Source: Thauera sedimentorum
GTDB taxonomy: Bacteria; Pseudomonadota; Gammaproteobacteria; Burkholderiales; Rhodocyclaceae
Assembly (NCBI RefSeq): GCF_014489115.1
Contig: NZ_JACTAH010000001.1
Location: 806,001 to 870,000 of the forward strand
Direction: 5' to 3'
DNA length: 64,000 nucleotides
Shown here: piece by piece, positions 29,385-40,595 of the stretch
Layout of the letters: the number at the start of each line of letters is the position of its first letter
Position numbering within the stretch: position 1 is the stretch's first letter
Position numbers and translations under genes: made by a program
Notes under the pieces: model-generated
The model's database searches: none
Seen by the model: only the letters and a program-made list of their open reading frames with translations
Told to the model about the DNA's origin: nothing

Positions 29385-30476
29385 CTACTTGCGCAGCGCC
29401 AGGTAGGCGGTGACCTCCTCGCGGTCGTGGTACAGGTGCTTGATGCGCAGGTCGTAGGGGCCGACGCTGGCCAGGCGCTTCCTGATCAGTGCGCGGCATT
29501 GTTCCACTGCGTCCAGGCGGCGCTTCATCGGCAGCTTGAGGTTGAAGATGCTGCGCCGGCAGCGCCCGGTGGCCACCCACTCGGCCACCAGCGAGGCGAT
29601 GCGAGAGGGCTGGTCGACCATGTCGCACACCATCCATTCCACCGTGCGCTGCGGCCGCCAGGTGAAGCCGTCGGCGCGCAGGTGCTCGACCATGCCGGTA
29701 GCCATCACCGCGTCGCCCATCGGGCCGTTGTCCACCGCGGTGACGTGCAGGCCGCGGCTGGCGAGCTGCCAGGTCCAGCCGCCGGGCGAGGCGCCCAGGT
29801 CCACCGCGCGCAGGCCGGCGCGCAGGGTGGCGGTGCGCTCGTCCTCGCCGAGCAGGGTCATGAAGGCTTCCGACAGCTTGAGCGTCGAGCGGCTGGGTGC
29901 GCCGCCGGGCATGCGCAGGCGCGGGATGCCCATCGGCCAGGGCGAGCTCTCCTGCGGCATCGCCGCGGCCAGCCAGGCGGTGGTGGCACTCTCGAACATC
30001 ACGTGCAGCACCGGCAGGCCGGCCTTGCCGGTGCGTAGTGCCCCGGTCTTCTCCAGCACGCGGGCGAAGGGCTCGGTGAAGCGGCGGCAGAAACCCGAGC
30101 GCTGCTTGGCCTCGTCGGTGTCCGGGGTCTCCAGCACCAGCTCGGTGAAGCGCTGCCCGCTGCCCTTGACCGCGTCGAGCAGCGGGGTGGCGCGGTCGCG
30201 CTCGGGCAGGTCGGTGACGCGCGCGAACCACAGCATCAGCTGGCGGGCGAACACCGGGCGGCGCCAGTCGGTGAGGCCTTCGAAGGCGGTGGCGGGCAGC
30301 GGCTCGAAAGTCTCGTAGACCACGAAGCCGGTGTCGGGCTTGGCGCGCACATGGCCGATCAGGCCGGCGTCGGCGGCCAGTTCGTCGAGTTCGGCGGCGA
30401 GTTCCTTCTCGAAACCGGCGCGGCAATAGGCGAGCAGGCCGGAAACCAGCAGGCCGGAGGGCAGGGAGGCGGACAT
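29385..30476 (-). CDS. rlmM: 23S rRNA (cytidine-2498-2'-O)-methyltransferase RlmM
   Basis: A 363-aa RlmM. It combines an N-terminal THUMP-like region (about 1-170, with LLAYCRAGFEKELAAELDEL) and a C-terminal Rossmann 2'-O-methyltransferase domain. The SAM motif is AVDLGASPGGWTWQLASRG and the catalytic region contains WMVCDMVDQP and FNLKLPMKRR (the K-D-K-type residues). The length is close to the E. coli enzyme. It precedes the rhlE-like gene by 110 bp on the same strand, and both act on RNA. Confidence 0.95.
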   Translation of the reverse strand: MSASLPSGLLVSGLLAYCRAGFEKELAAELDELAADAGLIGHVRAKPDTGFVVYETFEPLPATAFEGLTDWRRPVFARQLMLWFARVTDLPERDRATPLLDAVKGSGQRFTELVLETPDTDEAKQRSGFCRRFTEPFARVLEKTGALRTGKAGLPVLHVMFESATTAWLAAAMPQESSPWPMGIPRLRMPGGAPSRSTLKLSEAFMTLLGEDERTATLRAGLRAVDLGASPGGWTWQLASRGLHVTAVDNGPMGDAVMATGMVEHLRADGFTWRPQRTVEWMVCDMVDQPSRIASLVAEWVATGRCRRSIFNLKLPMKRRLDAVEQCRALIRKRLASVGPYDLRIKHLYHDREEVTAYLALRK

Positions 30477-30569
30477 GGGGGTGGGCGGGCGCGCCAGGCG
30501 CTGGGTATCATCGGGACGAAGGCGTGGATGATAAGCCCCGTCGCCGGGGGCGCAAAATCTGAATTTTCA

Positions 30570-30644
30570 GGTAGGAGCGGCCTTGGCCGCGATGCGGCGA
30601 TTCCAGACGCTGGCCGCCGCATCGCGGCCAAGGCCGCTCCTACC
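30570..30644. repeat. REP-like palindromic repeat, copy 5
   Basis: Complete copy with nearly perfect arms (GTAGGAGCGGCCTTGGCCGC and complement) between divergent rlmM and the aldo/keto reductase gene. It ends only 8 bp before the reductase SD. Confidence 0.94.
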
Positions 30645-30662
30645 ACCGCAAAGGAGAATGCA

Positions 30663-31700
30663 ATGGAATACAGAGTGCTGGGCGAGGGCGGGCCGAAGGT
30701 GTCGGCCGTCTGCCTGGGAACGATGACCTTCGGGCAGCAGAACAGCGAGGCGGAGGCGCACAGCCAGCTCGATTGCGCGCTGGAGCGCGGCATCAACTTC
30801 ATCGACACCGCGGAGATGTACGCGGTGCCGCCGCGTGCCGAAACCTACGGTGCCACCGAAACCATCGTCGGCAACTGGCTGGTGCGCCAAGCGCGCGAGC
30901 GCATTGTGCTGGCGACCAAGGTGGCCGGCCCGGCACGCAGTTTGGACTGGATCCGCGGCGGCCCGCCGGCGCTCGATCGCGAAAACATCCGCGCGGCGGT
31001 GGAAGGCAGCCTGCGCCGGCTGAAGACCGACTACATCGACCTCTATCAACTGCACTGGCCGGAGCGCAACCAGCCGATGTTCGGCCAGTGGCAGTATGAC
31101 CCGGCCAAGGAGCGCGCGTGCACGCCGATCCGCGCCCAGCTGGACGCCCTGGCGGAGCTGGTGGCCGAGGGCAAGGTCCGCCATGTCGGACTGTCCAACG
31201 AACATCCCTGGGGGGTGATGCAGTTCGTCCGCCTGGCCGAGGAGCACGGCCTGACGCGGGTGGTGTCCACGCAGAACGCCTACAACCTGCTCAACCGGGT
31301 GTTCGAGTACGGTCTGGCGGAGGTCTGTCACCGCGAGCATGTCGGCCTGCTGGCCTATTCACCGCTGGCCTTCGGCCATCTCTCCGGCAAGTACCTGGAC
31401 AACCCCGGCGCGCCCGGCAGGCTGACCGCCTTCGAGAATTTCGGCCAGCGCTATGCCAAGCCCGGAGTGAGGCCGGCGGTGGAAGCCTACGCCGCGCTGG
31501 CGCGCCGCCGCGGCCTGAGCCTGACGCGCCTGGCACTGGGCTTTGTGTACCACCGCGGTTGCGTGGCCAGCACCATCATCGGTGCGACCAGCCTGGCGCA
31601 ACTGGAGGAGAACCTGGCCGCCTGGGACGCGCGCCCCGACGAGGAGCTGCTGGCGGAGATCGACGACATCCACCTGCGCTGCGGCAACCCCGCGCCCTAG
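30663..31700 (+). CDS. Aldo/keto reductase, Tas-like
   Basis: A 345-aa NADP(H)-dependent aldo/keto reductase of the Tas/YajO type (E. coli Tas has 346 aa). Motifs are LGTMTFGQQN, the active-site D-x4-Y in NFIDTAEMYAVPP, LYQLHWPERN (catalytic His), VGLSNEHPWGV, AYSPLAFGHLSGKY and the C-terminal cofactor motif IIGATSLAQLEENL. The SD AAAGGAG is well placed before ATG 30663. The physiological substrate is unknown. Its TAG overlaps the stop of the convergent lipoprotein gene by four bases. Confidence 0.93.
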   Translation: MEYRVLGEGGPKVSAVCLGTMTFGQQNSEAEAHSQLDCALERGINFIDTAEMYAVPPRAETYGATETIVGNWLVRQARERIVLATKVAGPARSLDWIRGGPPALDRENIRAAVEGSLRRLKTDYIDLYQLHWPERNQPMFGQWQYDPAKERACTPIRAQLDALAELVAEGKVRHVGLSNEHPWGVMQFVRLAEEHGLTRVVSTQNAYNLLNRVFEYGLAEVCHREHVGLLAYSPLAFGHLSGKYLDNPGAPGRLTAFENFGQRYAKPGVRPAVEAYAALARRRGLSLTRLALGFVYHRGCVASTIIGATSLAQLEENLAAWDARPDEELLAEIDDIHLRCGNPAP

Positions 31701-32083
31701 CTAGCCGGCGGCTTGATCGGCGTGAACGGTGCGCCCGGCACGATGGCGGGCGCATCGCCGCCCTCGGTGCCGGCAGACGGTTTCATCGGCGCGGGGATGA
31801 GATGGGAAGGCACTTCCTGCAGGTTGTGCTCCATCATGTAGTCGTTCATCTCCCGCCAGCCGGCAAACACCGCGGACTTGGGCGCCTTGGGGTTGAGCGC
31901 GTAGCAGTCTTCCAGCGAGCGCCCGGTCTGCCGGCAGGCGCTGCCGATGGCGCGCCCTTCGGCTTCGGCAATCATCGCTTCCTTTTGCGGATCAGGCAGT
32001 TCGAGCAAATCGGCCAGGCGCTCGCAACCAAGCAGCATGGGCAGGAAGAGCAGGGGCAGGATGCGGCGGACAGCGGTCAACAT
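31697..32083 (-). CDS. Small lipoprotein of unknown function
   Basis: A 128-aa predicted lipoprotein. It has a basic N-terminus (MLTAVRR), a hydrophobic helix and the lipobox LLGC with Cys20. The mature part has a helical region, two further cysteines (SACRQTGRSLEDCYALNP, possible disulfide), the segment KSAVFAGWREMNDYMMEHNLQ and a Pro/Gly-rich C-terminus. I know no function. It is divergent from the solute-binding protein gene (88 bp apart) and convergent with the aldo/keto reductase gene, overlapping it by four bases. Confidence 0.8.
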   Translation of the reverse strand: MLTAVRRILPLLFLPMLLGCERLADLLELPDPQKEAMIAEAEGRAIGSACRQTGRSLEDCYALNPKAPKSAVFAGWREMNDYMMEHNLQEVPSHLIPAPMKPSAGTEGGDAPAIVPGAPFTPIKPPAS

Positions 32084-32171
32084 AATTTCTTACAGCCTGT
32101 TAGGAGGCATACACCGAAAAATAACGTCACCTGACGCAGAATCTTGAAACACTTCGCGAGCGACCATCAAT

Positions 32172-33473
32172 ATGAAGTTCTCCAACAAGCCTGTGCGATG
32201 GGCCGGACGCGCGTGCGCCCTGCTGTGCATGCTTCTACCGGCAGCCCCGTCTCTTGCGCAACCGCTGGCCGCGCGTGCGAGCACGGTCCAGGACGCGCAG
32301 GAGATCGAACTGGCGCACCGCTTCGATCTTGCCAGAACGGAGGCCCTGCAGGCCCTGGTCGACCGCTTCAACGCGGGCAGCAAGGACTACCGGATCGTAT
32401 TGACGCGGCGTGACTGGCAGCAGGAGGCCTTGCCGCACCTGATGGTGCTCGAAGGCGAGGAAGAGGAACGCTTCCTTGCCGGCAAACCGCGCTACCGCCC
32501 GCTGCACGAGCTGATGCGGGCGGCTGGCGTACCGCTCAAGAGCGGCCGCCCGCCGGTGACGATGACGCGCAAGCCGGTCGACGGGCAGGGGCGCTTGCAG
32601 GCATTGCCGGTGGGGCTGACCACCCCGGTGCTGTACGTGAATCGTGAAGCCTTCCGCCGTGCCGGGCTGGACCCGGCGGTGCCGATCAACACCTGGCAGG
32701 ACCTGCAGAACGCGCTCGGCCAGTTGTTCGACACCGGCCATGCCTGCCCCTACACGGTGTCGGAGCCCGGCCGCGTCATGGTGGAGAACCTCAGCGCCTG
32801 GCACAACGTGCCGGTCACCGCGCGCCGCGGCCGCACCGACGCGCCCGCCTTCAACGGCATGGTGCAGATCAAGCACGTGGCGATGATGGCCAGCTGGTAC
32901 CGCGCCCGCTACCTGCACATCTTCGGTCGCGGCCCCGAGGCCGAGCGGCGTTTCGCCAGCGGCGAATGCGCGGTGATCGCCGCGCCTTCGGCCAGCTGGG
33001 CGGCCTTCCGCCGGCAGACCGGGCTGGACGTGGGCGTGCTGCGCCTGCCGTTCTACGACGATTTCCCCGGCGCACCGCAGAACACCCTGGCCGACGGCGC
33101 CTCGCTCTGGGTGGCAGTGGGCAAGAAGCCGGCCGAGTATCGTGCGATGGCCCGCTTCATCGACTACTGGCTCAAGCCCGAGAACCAGCTTGCCTGGCAG
33201 CGGGACGCGGGCTTCCTGCCGCTCAACAGCGCGGGGCTGCCCGCCGGTGCGAGCGAACTTGCCGGAGCCGATCTGGACAATCTGCGGGTTGCCGTGGGTC
33301 AGCTCAACAACAAACCCGCCACGCAGGAGTCGTCGGCATCCGCGCTCGTCGGTCGCGACGGTGTGCGCCGCATCCTCGATGAGGAACTCGACGCGGTGTG
33401 GGCCGACCTGAAGCCCGCGAAGGAAGCGCTGGATACGGCGGTCATGCGCCTGGGCGCGCCCCCGGTCCGCTGA
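32172..33473 (+). CDS. Extracellular solute-binding protein, UgpB-like
   Basis: A 433-aa periplasmic binding protein of ABC family 1. The signal peptide is residues 1-29, with likely cleavage after SLAQ. The mature N-terminus has IELAHRFDLARTEALQALVDRFNAGSKDY, similar to UgpB-type proteins. Later landmarks are LPVGLTTPVLYVNREAFRRAGLDP, AVIAAPSASWAAF and RFIDYWLKPENQLAWQRDAGFLPLN. The next gene, 13 bp on, is a glycerophosphodiesterase, which fits uptake of glycerol-3-phosphate or its diesters. The permease and ATPase genes (ugpAEC) are absent nearby, so this is an orphan binding protein or serves a transporter elsewhere. Confidence 0.85.
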   Translation: MKFSNKPVRWAGRACALLCMLLPAAPSLAQPLAARASTVQDAQEIELAHRFDLARTEALQALVDRFNAGSKDYRIVLTRRDWQQEALPHLMVLEGEEEERFLAGKPRYRPLHELMRAAGVPLKSGRPPVTMTRKPVDGQGRLQALPVGLTTPVLYVNREAFRRAGLDPAVPINTWQDLQNALGQLFDTGHACPYTVSEPGRVMVENLSAWHNVPVTARRGRTDAPAFNGMVQIKHVAMMASWYRARYLHIFGRGPEAERRFASGECAVIAAPSASWAAFRRQTGLDVGVLRLPFYDDFPGAPQNTLADGASLWVAVGKKPAEYRAMARFIDYWLKPENQLAWQRDAGFLPLNSAGLPAGASELAGADLDNLRVAVGQLNNKPATQESSASALVGRDGVRRILDEELDAVWADLKPAKEALDTAVMRLGAPPVR

Positions 33474-33486
33474 GCGCGCCCCTGCA

Positions 33487-34227
33487 ATGACATCGGCGGT
33501 GTGGCCCTGGCCGCGCGTCCTTGCCCACCGCTGCGGCGGCGCGCTGGCACCCGAGAACACCCTGGCGGGCCTGGCGGCCGCGGCACGCAGCGGCTGCCGT
33601 GGCGTCGAGTTCGACGTCATGCTCGCCGCCGACCACGTGCCCGTACTGATCCACGACGAAACCCTGGAGCGCACCACCAACGGGCGCGGACGGGTGGCCG
33701 ACACTCCATGGGGCGCGTTGAGTCGCCTGGATGCGGGCGGCTGGTTCGACGAGCGCTTCGCCGGCGAGCCCTTGCCCAGCCTGCAGGACGCCGCCGCGCG
33801 CTGTATCGAGCTGGGACTGGCCGTGAACCTGGAGATCAAGCCGGCAGCCGGGTTCGAGACGGAGACCGGACAGGTCGCCGCCCGGGTGGCGGTTGCCTGC
33901 TGGCGCGATGCCGCGCTGCCGCCATTGCTGTCGTCCTTCTCCGAATCCGCCCTGCTCGCCGCCGCCGGCGAGGCGCCCCGGCTCCCGCGTGGCCTGCTGG
34001 TCGAGCAGGTGCCCGAGGACTGGCGGGCTCGTTGCCAGCGGGTGGGGGCTGTCGCCCTGCACGCCCATCACGATGCCCTCGATGCCGGCATCGTCGCCGA
34101 CGTGCGTGCGGCCGGCCTGTGGCTGGCCTGCTACACGGTGAATGATCCCGCGCACGCGGCCGAGCTTTTCGCCTGGGGCGTGGACTGCGTGATCACCGAT
34201 CATCCCGACCGGGTAGGCGTGCGCTGA
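33487..34227 (+). CDS. ugpQ: Glycerophosphodiester phosphodiesterase, UgpQ-like
   Basis: A 246-aa cytoplasmic GDPD enzyme (no signal peptide) that hydrolyses glycerophosphodiesters to glycerol-3-phosphate and an alcohol. Motifs are VLAHRCGGALAPENTLAGL (HR...PENT, metal and phosphate site), GVEFDVMLAADHVPVLIHDETLERTTNG, NLEIKPAAGFE, and the C-terminal CYTVNDPAHAAELFAWGVDCVITDHPD. The length is that of E. coli UgpQ. It lies 13 bp behind the UgpB-like gene and is probably co-transcribed. Confidence 0.93.
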   Translation: MTSAVWPWPRVLAHRCGGALAPENTLAGLAAAARSGCRGVEFDVMLAADHVPVLIHDETLERTTNGRGRVADTPWGALSRLDAGGWFDERFAGEPLPSLQDAAARCIELGLAVNLEIKPAAGFETETGQVAARVAVACWRDAALPPLLSSFSESALLAAAGEAPRLPRGLLVEQVPEDWRARCQRVGAVALHAHHDALDAGIVADVRAAGLWLACYTVNDPAHAAELFAWGVDCVITDHPDRVGVR

Positions 34228-34299
34228 GCCGTCGGCGAAGGGTTTCCCCCTTCGTCTTGACGCCGCGCCAGCCGGCCTCCTACCATCCCGCTTTTTCCC

Positions 34300-35283
34300 G
34301 TGAGCGCGTCCGCCTTGTCCATCCAGCAGCTCTTCGCCCCGATCGCAGCCGACATGCAGGCGGTCGACGCGGTGATCCGCCAGCGTCTCCATTCGGACGT
34401 GGTGCTGATCCGCCAGGTGGCGGAATACATCATTCACAGCGGCGGCAAGCGCCTGCGCCCAGCGCTGGTGCTGTACACCGCCGGCGCCATGGGCTACCGC
34501 GGCACGCATCACCATGAACTGGCCGCGGTGGTGGAGTTCATCCACACCGCCACGCTGCTGCACGACGACGTCGTCGACGAGTCCGAACTGCGCCGCGGCA
34601 ACAAGACCGCCAACGCCATGTTCGGCAACGCCGCCTCGGTGCTGGTGGGCGATTTCCTCTATTCGCGCGCCTTCCAGATGATGGTCGGGGTCAACGACAT
34701 GCGCGTCATGCAGGTGCTGGCCGACGCCACCAACGTCATCGCGGAAGGCGAGGTGCTGCAGCTGCTCAACTGCCACGACGCCGATGTCGGCATCGACGGC
34801 TACCTGCGCGTGATCCGCTACAAGACCGCCAAGCTGTTCGAGGCCGCCACCCGCCTGGGCGGCATCCTCGGCGGCGCCTCGCCGGAGCTGGAGGAGCGCC
34901 TGGCCGCCTTCGGCATGCACCTGGGCACCGCCTTCCAGATCATCGACGACGTGCTCGACTACTCCTCGGACGAAGCTGCAACCGGCAAGCACCTCGGCGA
35001 CGACCTCGCCGAAGGCAAGCCCACCCTGCCGCTGATCCACGTCATGCAGCAGGGCAGTGCGGAGCAGGCCGCGGTGGTGCGCAAGGCCATCGAGACCGGC
35101 GGCCGGGACGACTTCGAAGCCGTGCTCGCCGCCATCCATGCCACCGGCGCACTCGAAGAGAGCCGCCGCCACGCACGTGCCGAGGCGCAGCTGGCCATCG
35201 ATGCCCTCGATGCATTGCCCCCTTCCATTTTCAAGGATGCGCTGCTACAATTATCGGACTTTGCAGTTGCGCGAAATCACTGA
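34300..35283 (+). CDS. ispB: Octaprenyl diphosphate synthase
   Basis: A 327-aa trans-polyprenyl diphosphate synthase that makes the side chain of ubiquinone. The first aspartate-rich motif is LLHDDVVDESELRRG and the second IIDDVLDYSS. The substrate-binding SGGKRLRPALVL and RYKTAKLFEAATRLGG are present, as is the C-terminal ALDALPPSIFKDALLQLSDFAVAR. The start is uncertain: GTG 34300 gives the family length, and a TTG 15 bases downstream is possible; neither has a good SD. Its last codons contain the tRNA-Pro promoter. Confidence 0.93.
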   Translation: MSASALSIQQLFAPIAADMQAVDAVIRQRLHSDVVLIRQVAEYIIHSGGKRLRPALVLYTAGAMGYRGTHHHELAAVVEFIHTATLLHDDVVDESELRRGNKTANAMFGNAASVLVGDFLYSRAFQMMVGVNDMRVMQVLADATNVIAEGEVLQLLNCHDADVGIDGYLRVIRYKTAKLFEAATRLGGILGGASPELEERLAAFGMHLGTAFQIIDDVLDYSSDEAATGKHLGDDLAEGKPTLPLIHVMQQGSAEQAAVVRKAIETGGRDDFEAVLAAIHATGALEESRRHARAEAQLAIDALDALPPSIFKDALLQLSDFAVARNH

Positions 35284-35289
35284 TATATT
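35261..35289 (+). promoter_or_regulatory. Sigma-70 promoter for tRNA-Pro, overlapping the ispB 3' end
   Basis: TTGCAG at 35261-35266, a 17-bp spacer and TATATT at 35284-35289. The -35 box lies in the last ispB codons. The start is predicted near 35296, 25 bases before the tRNA. Confidence 0.7.
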
Positions 35290-35320
35290 AGTGGGCTTCG
35301 CAAGGCAGTGAAAAAAGTGT

Positions 35321-35397
35321 CGGGGAATAGCTCAGCCTGGTAGAGCACTGCGTTCGGGACGCAGGGGCCGGAGGTTCGAATCCTCTTTCCCCGACCA
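35321..35397 (+). tRNA. tRNA-Pro (anticodon CGG)
   Basis: A 77-base tRNA with CCA encoded. The acceptor arms CGGGGAA and TTCCCCG pair. The D-arm has AGCCTGGTAGAGC, the anticodon stem CTGCG/CGCAG encloses TTCGGGA with anticodon CGG (reads CCG), and the T-arm has GGTTCGAATCC. It closely resembles E. coli proK. An intrinsic terminator follows 14 bp later. Confidence 0.98.
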
Positions 35398-35410
35398 AAA
35401 ATTCCCGAGG

Positions 35411-35438
35411 AAAAACCGCCGGTTACGGCGGTTTTTTC
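35411..35438 (+). terminator. Intrinsic terminator after tRNA-Pro
   Basis: AAAAACCGCCG pairs with CGGCGGTTTTT around a GTTA loop and ends in a run of six T. Confidence 0.93.
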
Positions 35439-35704
35439 GTTTACGGCGCGAAGTGCAAAGACGGTTGAATTTTTGCAGACTGGTGTCCCAGCTGTCCCAA
35501 GCTTGTCCCACGTCGACGGCGCCCGACTGGCGTGGACGAAACTCCTTGTCCGGGAGACTCCTCGTACCCGGACGCCGGGCGTCCGAGGAGGCCGATCAAC
35601 GGGGCGTGCCCAGTTCGTGGGTGCTGCGTCCCGGGAAGTGGCGCAACGCTTCCACGCTGCGTAGGCGAAAACGCAGCTGTACTGATGCGGTATTCAGCCC
35701 CAGC
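35439..35704. other. Gene-free stretch behind tRNA-Pro with TGTCCCA direct repeats
   Basis: No convincing coding frame. Three TGTCCCA repeats lie at 35484-35490, 35493-35499 and 35504-35510, 9 and 11 bp apart, within 115 bp of the tRNA 3' end. They resemble arm-type integrase sites. A 33-base hairpin follows at 35558-35590 (CTCCTCG...GACGC pairing with GCGTCCGAGGAG, with a 6-base bulge). No integrase gene and no second copy of the tRNA end is visible, so a remnant of an excised element is only a possibility. Confidence 0.4.
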
Positions 35705-35950
35705 TCAAGAGTTCTTCTCTTGCCTCTCGGCGTCAGCCTTTTCCTTGGCGGCTTGAGCATCCTTTTCCATCTTCCGTTTGGCAAAAAAGATCGCCACATT
35801 TCCAACCACGATCAGCAGGCCACCCACCAGAACGATATGCAGCAACGAAGCCCGATTGTCTGAAGCCGCACTCGTCGCTTCCGCCGCCAAGGCCATTCCG
35901 TTCGGAAGACCAACGCAAAGCGTGGTCAGCAATGCCGCCATGTGCTTCAT
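35705..35950 (-). CDS. Small exported protein with one membrane helix, unknown function
   Basis: An 81-aa protein. The signal peptide-like start is MKHMAALLTTLCVGLPNG ending at ALAAE. A 20-residue linker follows, then a strong hydrophobic helix (LLHIVLVGGLLIVVGNVAIFF) and a highly charged Lys/Glu/Asp C-terminal tail of 25 residues (AKRKMEKDAQAAKEKADAER), probably a cytoplasmic helix. An in-frame ATG 12 bases upstream (MRYH) is an alternative start. I do not recognise a family. The base composition around it is visibly lower in GC than in neighbouring genes, and it stands alone between the tRNA region and the glycine riboswitch. Confidence 0.6.
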   Translation of the reverse strand: MKHMAALLTTLCVGLPNGMALAAEATSAASDNRASLLHIVLVGGLLIVVGNVAIFFAKRKMEKDAQAAKEKADAERQEKNS

Positions 35951-35962
35951 GTGATATCTCAT

Positions 35963-36247
35963 CTCTCGATCCCGATAGTGCCCGCGCATGCGGCATCCCG
36001 ACTGACGGATTCTGTAGCCTCGTCCGCATTGTACTGAATCGCCTTGTGACGGCCCAAAAAGGCCGCCGCGTACTTTTCCAGGCATTCCGGGTGAAGTACG
36101 CCTGCATCGACGCCCACTCCATGCAGTACCCGGTGCATCGCCCGTGTTCAGTACGGGCGGTTCATCTGCGTGCTTACTACGCGCAGAAGCAGTAGGGCAC
36201 GGCGTGAGGGTATCGACCGTCGGTAGGACTCTTGCGGTTTTCGCGCA
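35963..36247. other. Intergenic stretch before the glycine riboswitch
   Basis: I see no supported gene, RNA or repeat here. The sequence is less GC-rich than its surroundings. It presumably holds the promoter of the small minus-strand gene and upstream DNA of the riboswitch promoter. Confidence 0.5.
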
Positions 36248-36277
36248 TTGACAGCGCTCGTGCCGTCTCAAGATAAT
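36248..36277 (+). promoter_or_regulatory. Strong sigma-70 promoter of the glycine riboswitch transcript
   Basis: A perfect TTGACA (36248-36253), an 18-bp spacer and GATAAT (36272-36277). The predicted start near 36284 lies just ahead of the first aptamer. Confidence 0.85.
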
Positions 36278-36286
36278 CGAACTACT

Positions 36287-36475
36287 GCGGGAGAGAGGGT
36301 TGCCGGATCTCCGGGCCCCGCCGAAGGCGCAAACTCCCATGATCGCTCAGGCATACCGAACCGCAGGAATCATTTGCCGGCTGGAGAGCGGTTGCGGGCC
36401 AGATGGGGCCCGGCAACCCACCGAAGGGGCAGGTCCGCGCAGGGCCGAAACTCTCAGGTAAAAGGACAGGGGGAG
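36287..36475 (+). ncRNA. Tandem glycine riboswitch (two aptamers)
   Basis: Aptamer 1 is at about 36287-36366, with GGGAGAGAGGG, GCCGAAGGCGCAAACTCCC and GCTCAGGCATACCGAACCGC. Aptamer 2 is at about 36378-36475, with CTGGAGAGCGG, CACCGAAGGGGCAGGTC and AACTCTCAGGTAAAAGGACAG. The linker between them is short, as in classical cooperative tandem forms. Downstream, GGGAGAGGC (36471-36479) is exactly complementary to GCCTCTCCC (36521-36529) just before the ATG. The latter overlaps the SD GGAG, so the switch probably acts on translation. It controls a glycine-transporter-family gene. Confidence 0.93.
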
Positions 36476-36530
36476 AGGCGTTGCGAATGCTCCGATGAGG
36501 GGCTTTCGCCTATCGACGGAGCCTCTCCCG

Positions 36531-37199
36531 ATGTCGCACAGCATCGCCCAGTTCTTCCAGTCCTTCTCCCTTCCGCAGCTCGACCTGCTGCTGCTCGTCT
36601 ATCTGATCGCCATCAGCACCGAGGCCATGTCCGGCGCATTGGCCGCGGGGCGGCGCAACATGGACATCTTCGGCGTGGCGGTGATTGCCTTCGTCACCGC
36701 GCTGGGCGGCGGGACCATCCGCGACGTGGTGCTCGGCAACTACCCGATCGGCTGGACCCAGCATCCGGAGTACGTGTACCTGGTCATACTCGCCGGCCTG
36801 GCCACCACGGTGCTTGCCCGCTTCATGCACCACATGAAGCGCAGCTTCCTGATGCTGGATGCGATGGGGCTGGTGGCCTTCTCGCTGATCGGCTGCGACG
36901 TGGCATTGCGCTTCGACTACCCGGTGGTGGTGGTGATCATGGCCGGCATGCTCACCGGGATCAGCGGCGGCATCCTGCGCGACGTGCTGTGCAACCAGGT
37001 GCCGGTGGTGTTCCGCCGCGAGCTGTATGCCAGCGTGTCGCTCTTCGTCTGCGTGCTTTTCCTGGGCCTGCGATCGGCGGGCGTGGATGACGGGCTCAAC
37101 ATGCTGAGTTGCTTCGTCCTGGGCTTCGGTTTCCGCATGCTGGCGCTGCGCCAGAGCTGGCGACTGCCGACGTTCTCCTATCAGCAGCGCTGGGAGTAG
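36531..37199 (+). CDS. TRIC/YadS-family (glycine transporter domain, UPF0126) membrane protein
   Basis: A 222-aa protein with seven predicted helices in two repeated halves of the Gly_transporter/TRIC family. Each half has the family motif: VTALGGGTIRDVVLGNYPIGW and MLTGISGGILRDVLCNQVPVV. Family members of this type often sit behind glycine riboswitches, hence the name, although direct transport evidence is thin and homologues form potassium channels. The glycine riboswitch 50 bp upstream strongly supports a role in glycine movement. ATG 36531 follows SD GGAG; an ATG at 36495 is in frame but lies inside the regulatory hairpins. Confidence 0.9.
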   Translation: MSHSIAQFFQSFSLPQLDLLLLVYLIAISTEAMSGALAAGRRNMDIFGVAVIAFVTALGGGTIRDVVLGNYPIGWTQHPEYVYLVILAGLATTVLARFMHHMKRSFLMLDAMGLVAFSLIGCDVALRFDYPVVVVIMAGMLTGISGGILRDVLCNQVPVVFRRELYASVSLFVCVLFLGLRSAGVDDGLNMLSCFVLGFGFRMLALRQSWRLPTFSYQQRWE

Positions 37200-37337
37200 G
37201 CGCGGCCGGCGCGCCTTTCACCGACCGGGTGTATCCAGTCGAATCGCCGCAAACTGCGGTGCCCGATGTGGGCGTATGATTCAGCCGTGTATCCCCCAGG
37301 CATGATAATGGTGCCTGACATCCGGATTGGGCGGCGC

Positions 37338-40591
<3,254 letters not shown>

Positions 40592-40595
<4 letters not shown>

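Noticed and set aside
35453..35863. A plus-strand frame of about 136 codons behind tRNA-Pro
   Set aside because: No domain, no SD, unusual composition, and it overlaps the better-supported small minus-strand gene.
35321..36247. An intact integrative element at tRNA-Pro
   Set aside because: No integrase, no second tRNA-end repeat and too little DNA; only a possible scar is proposed.
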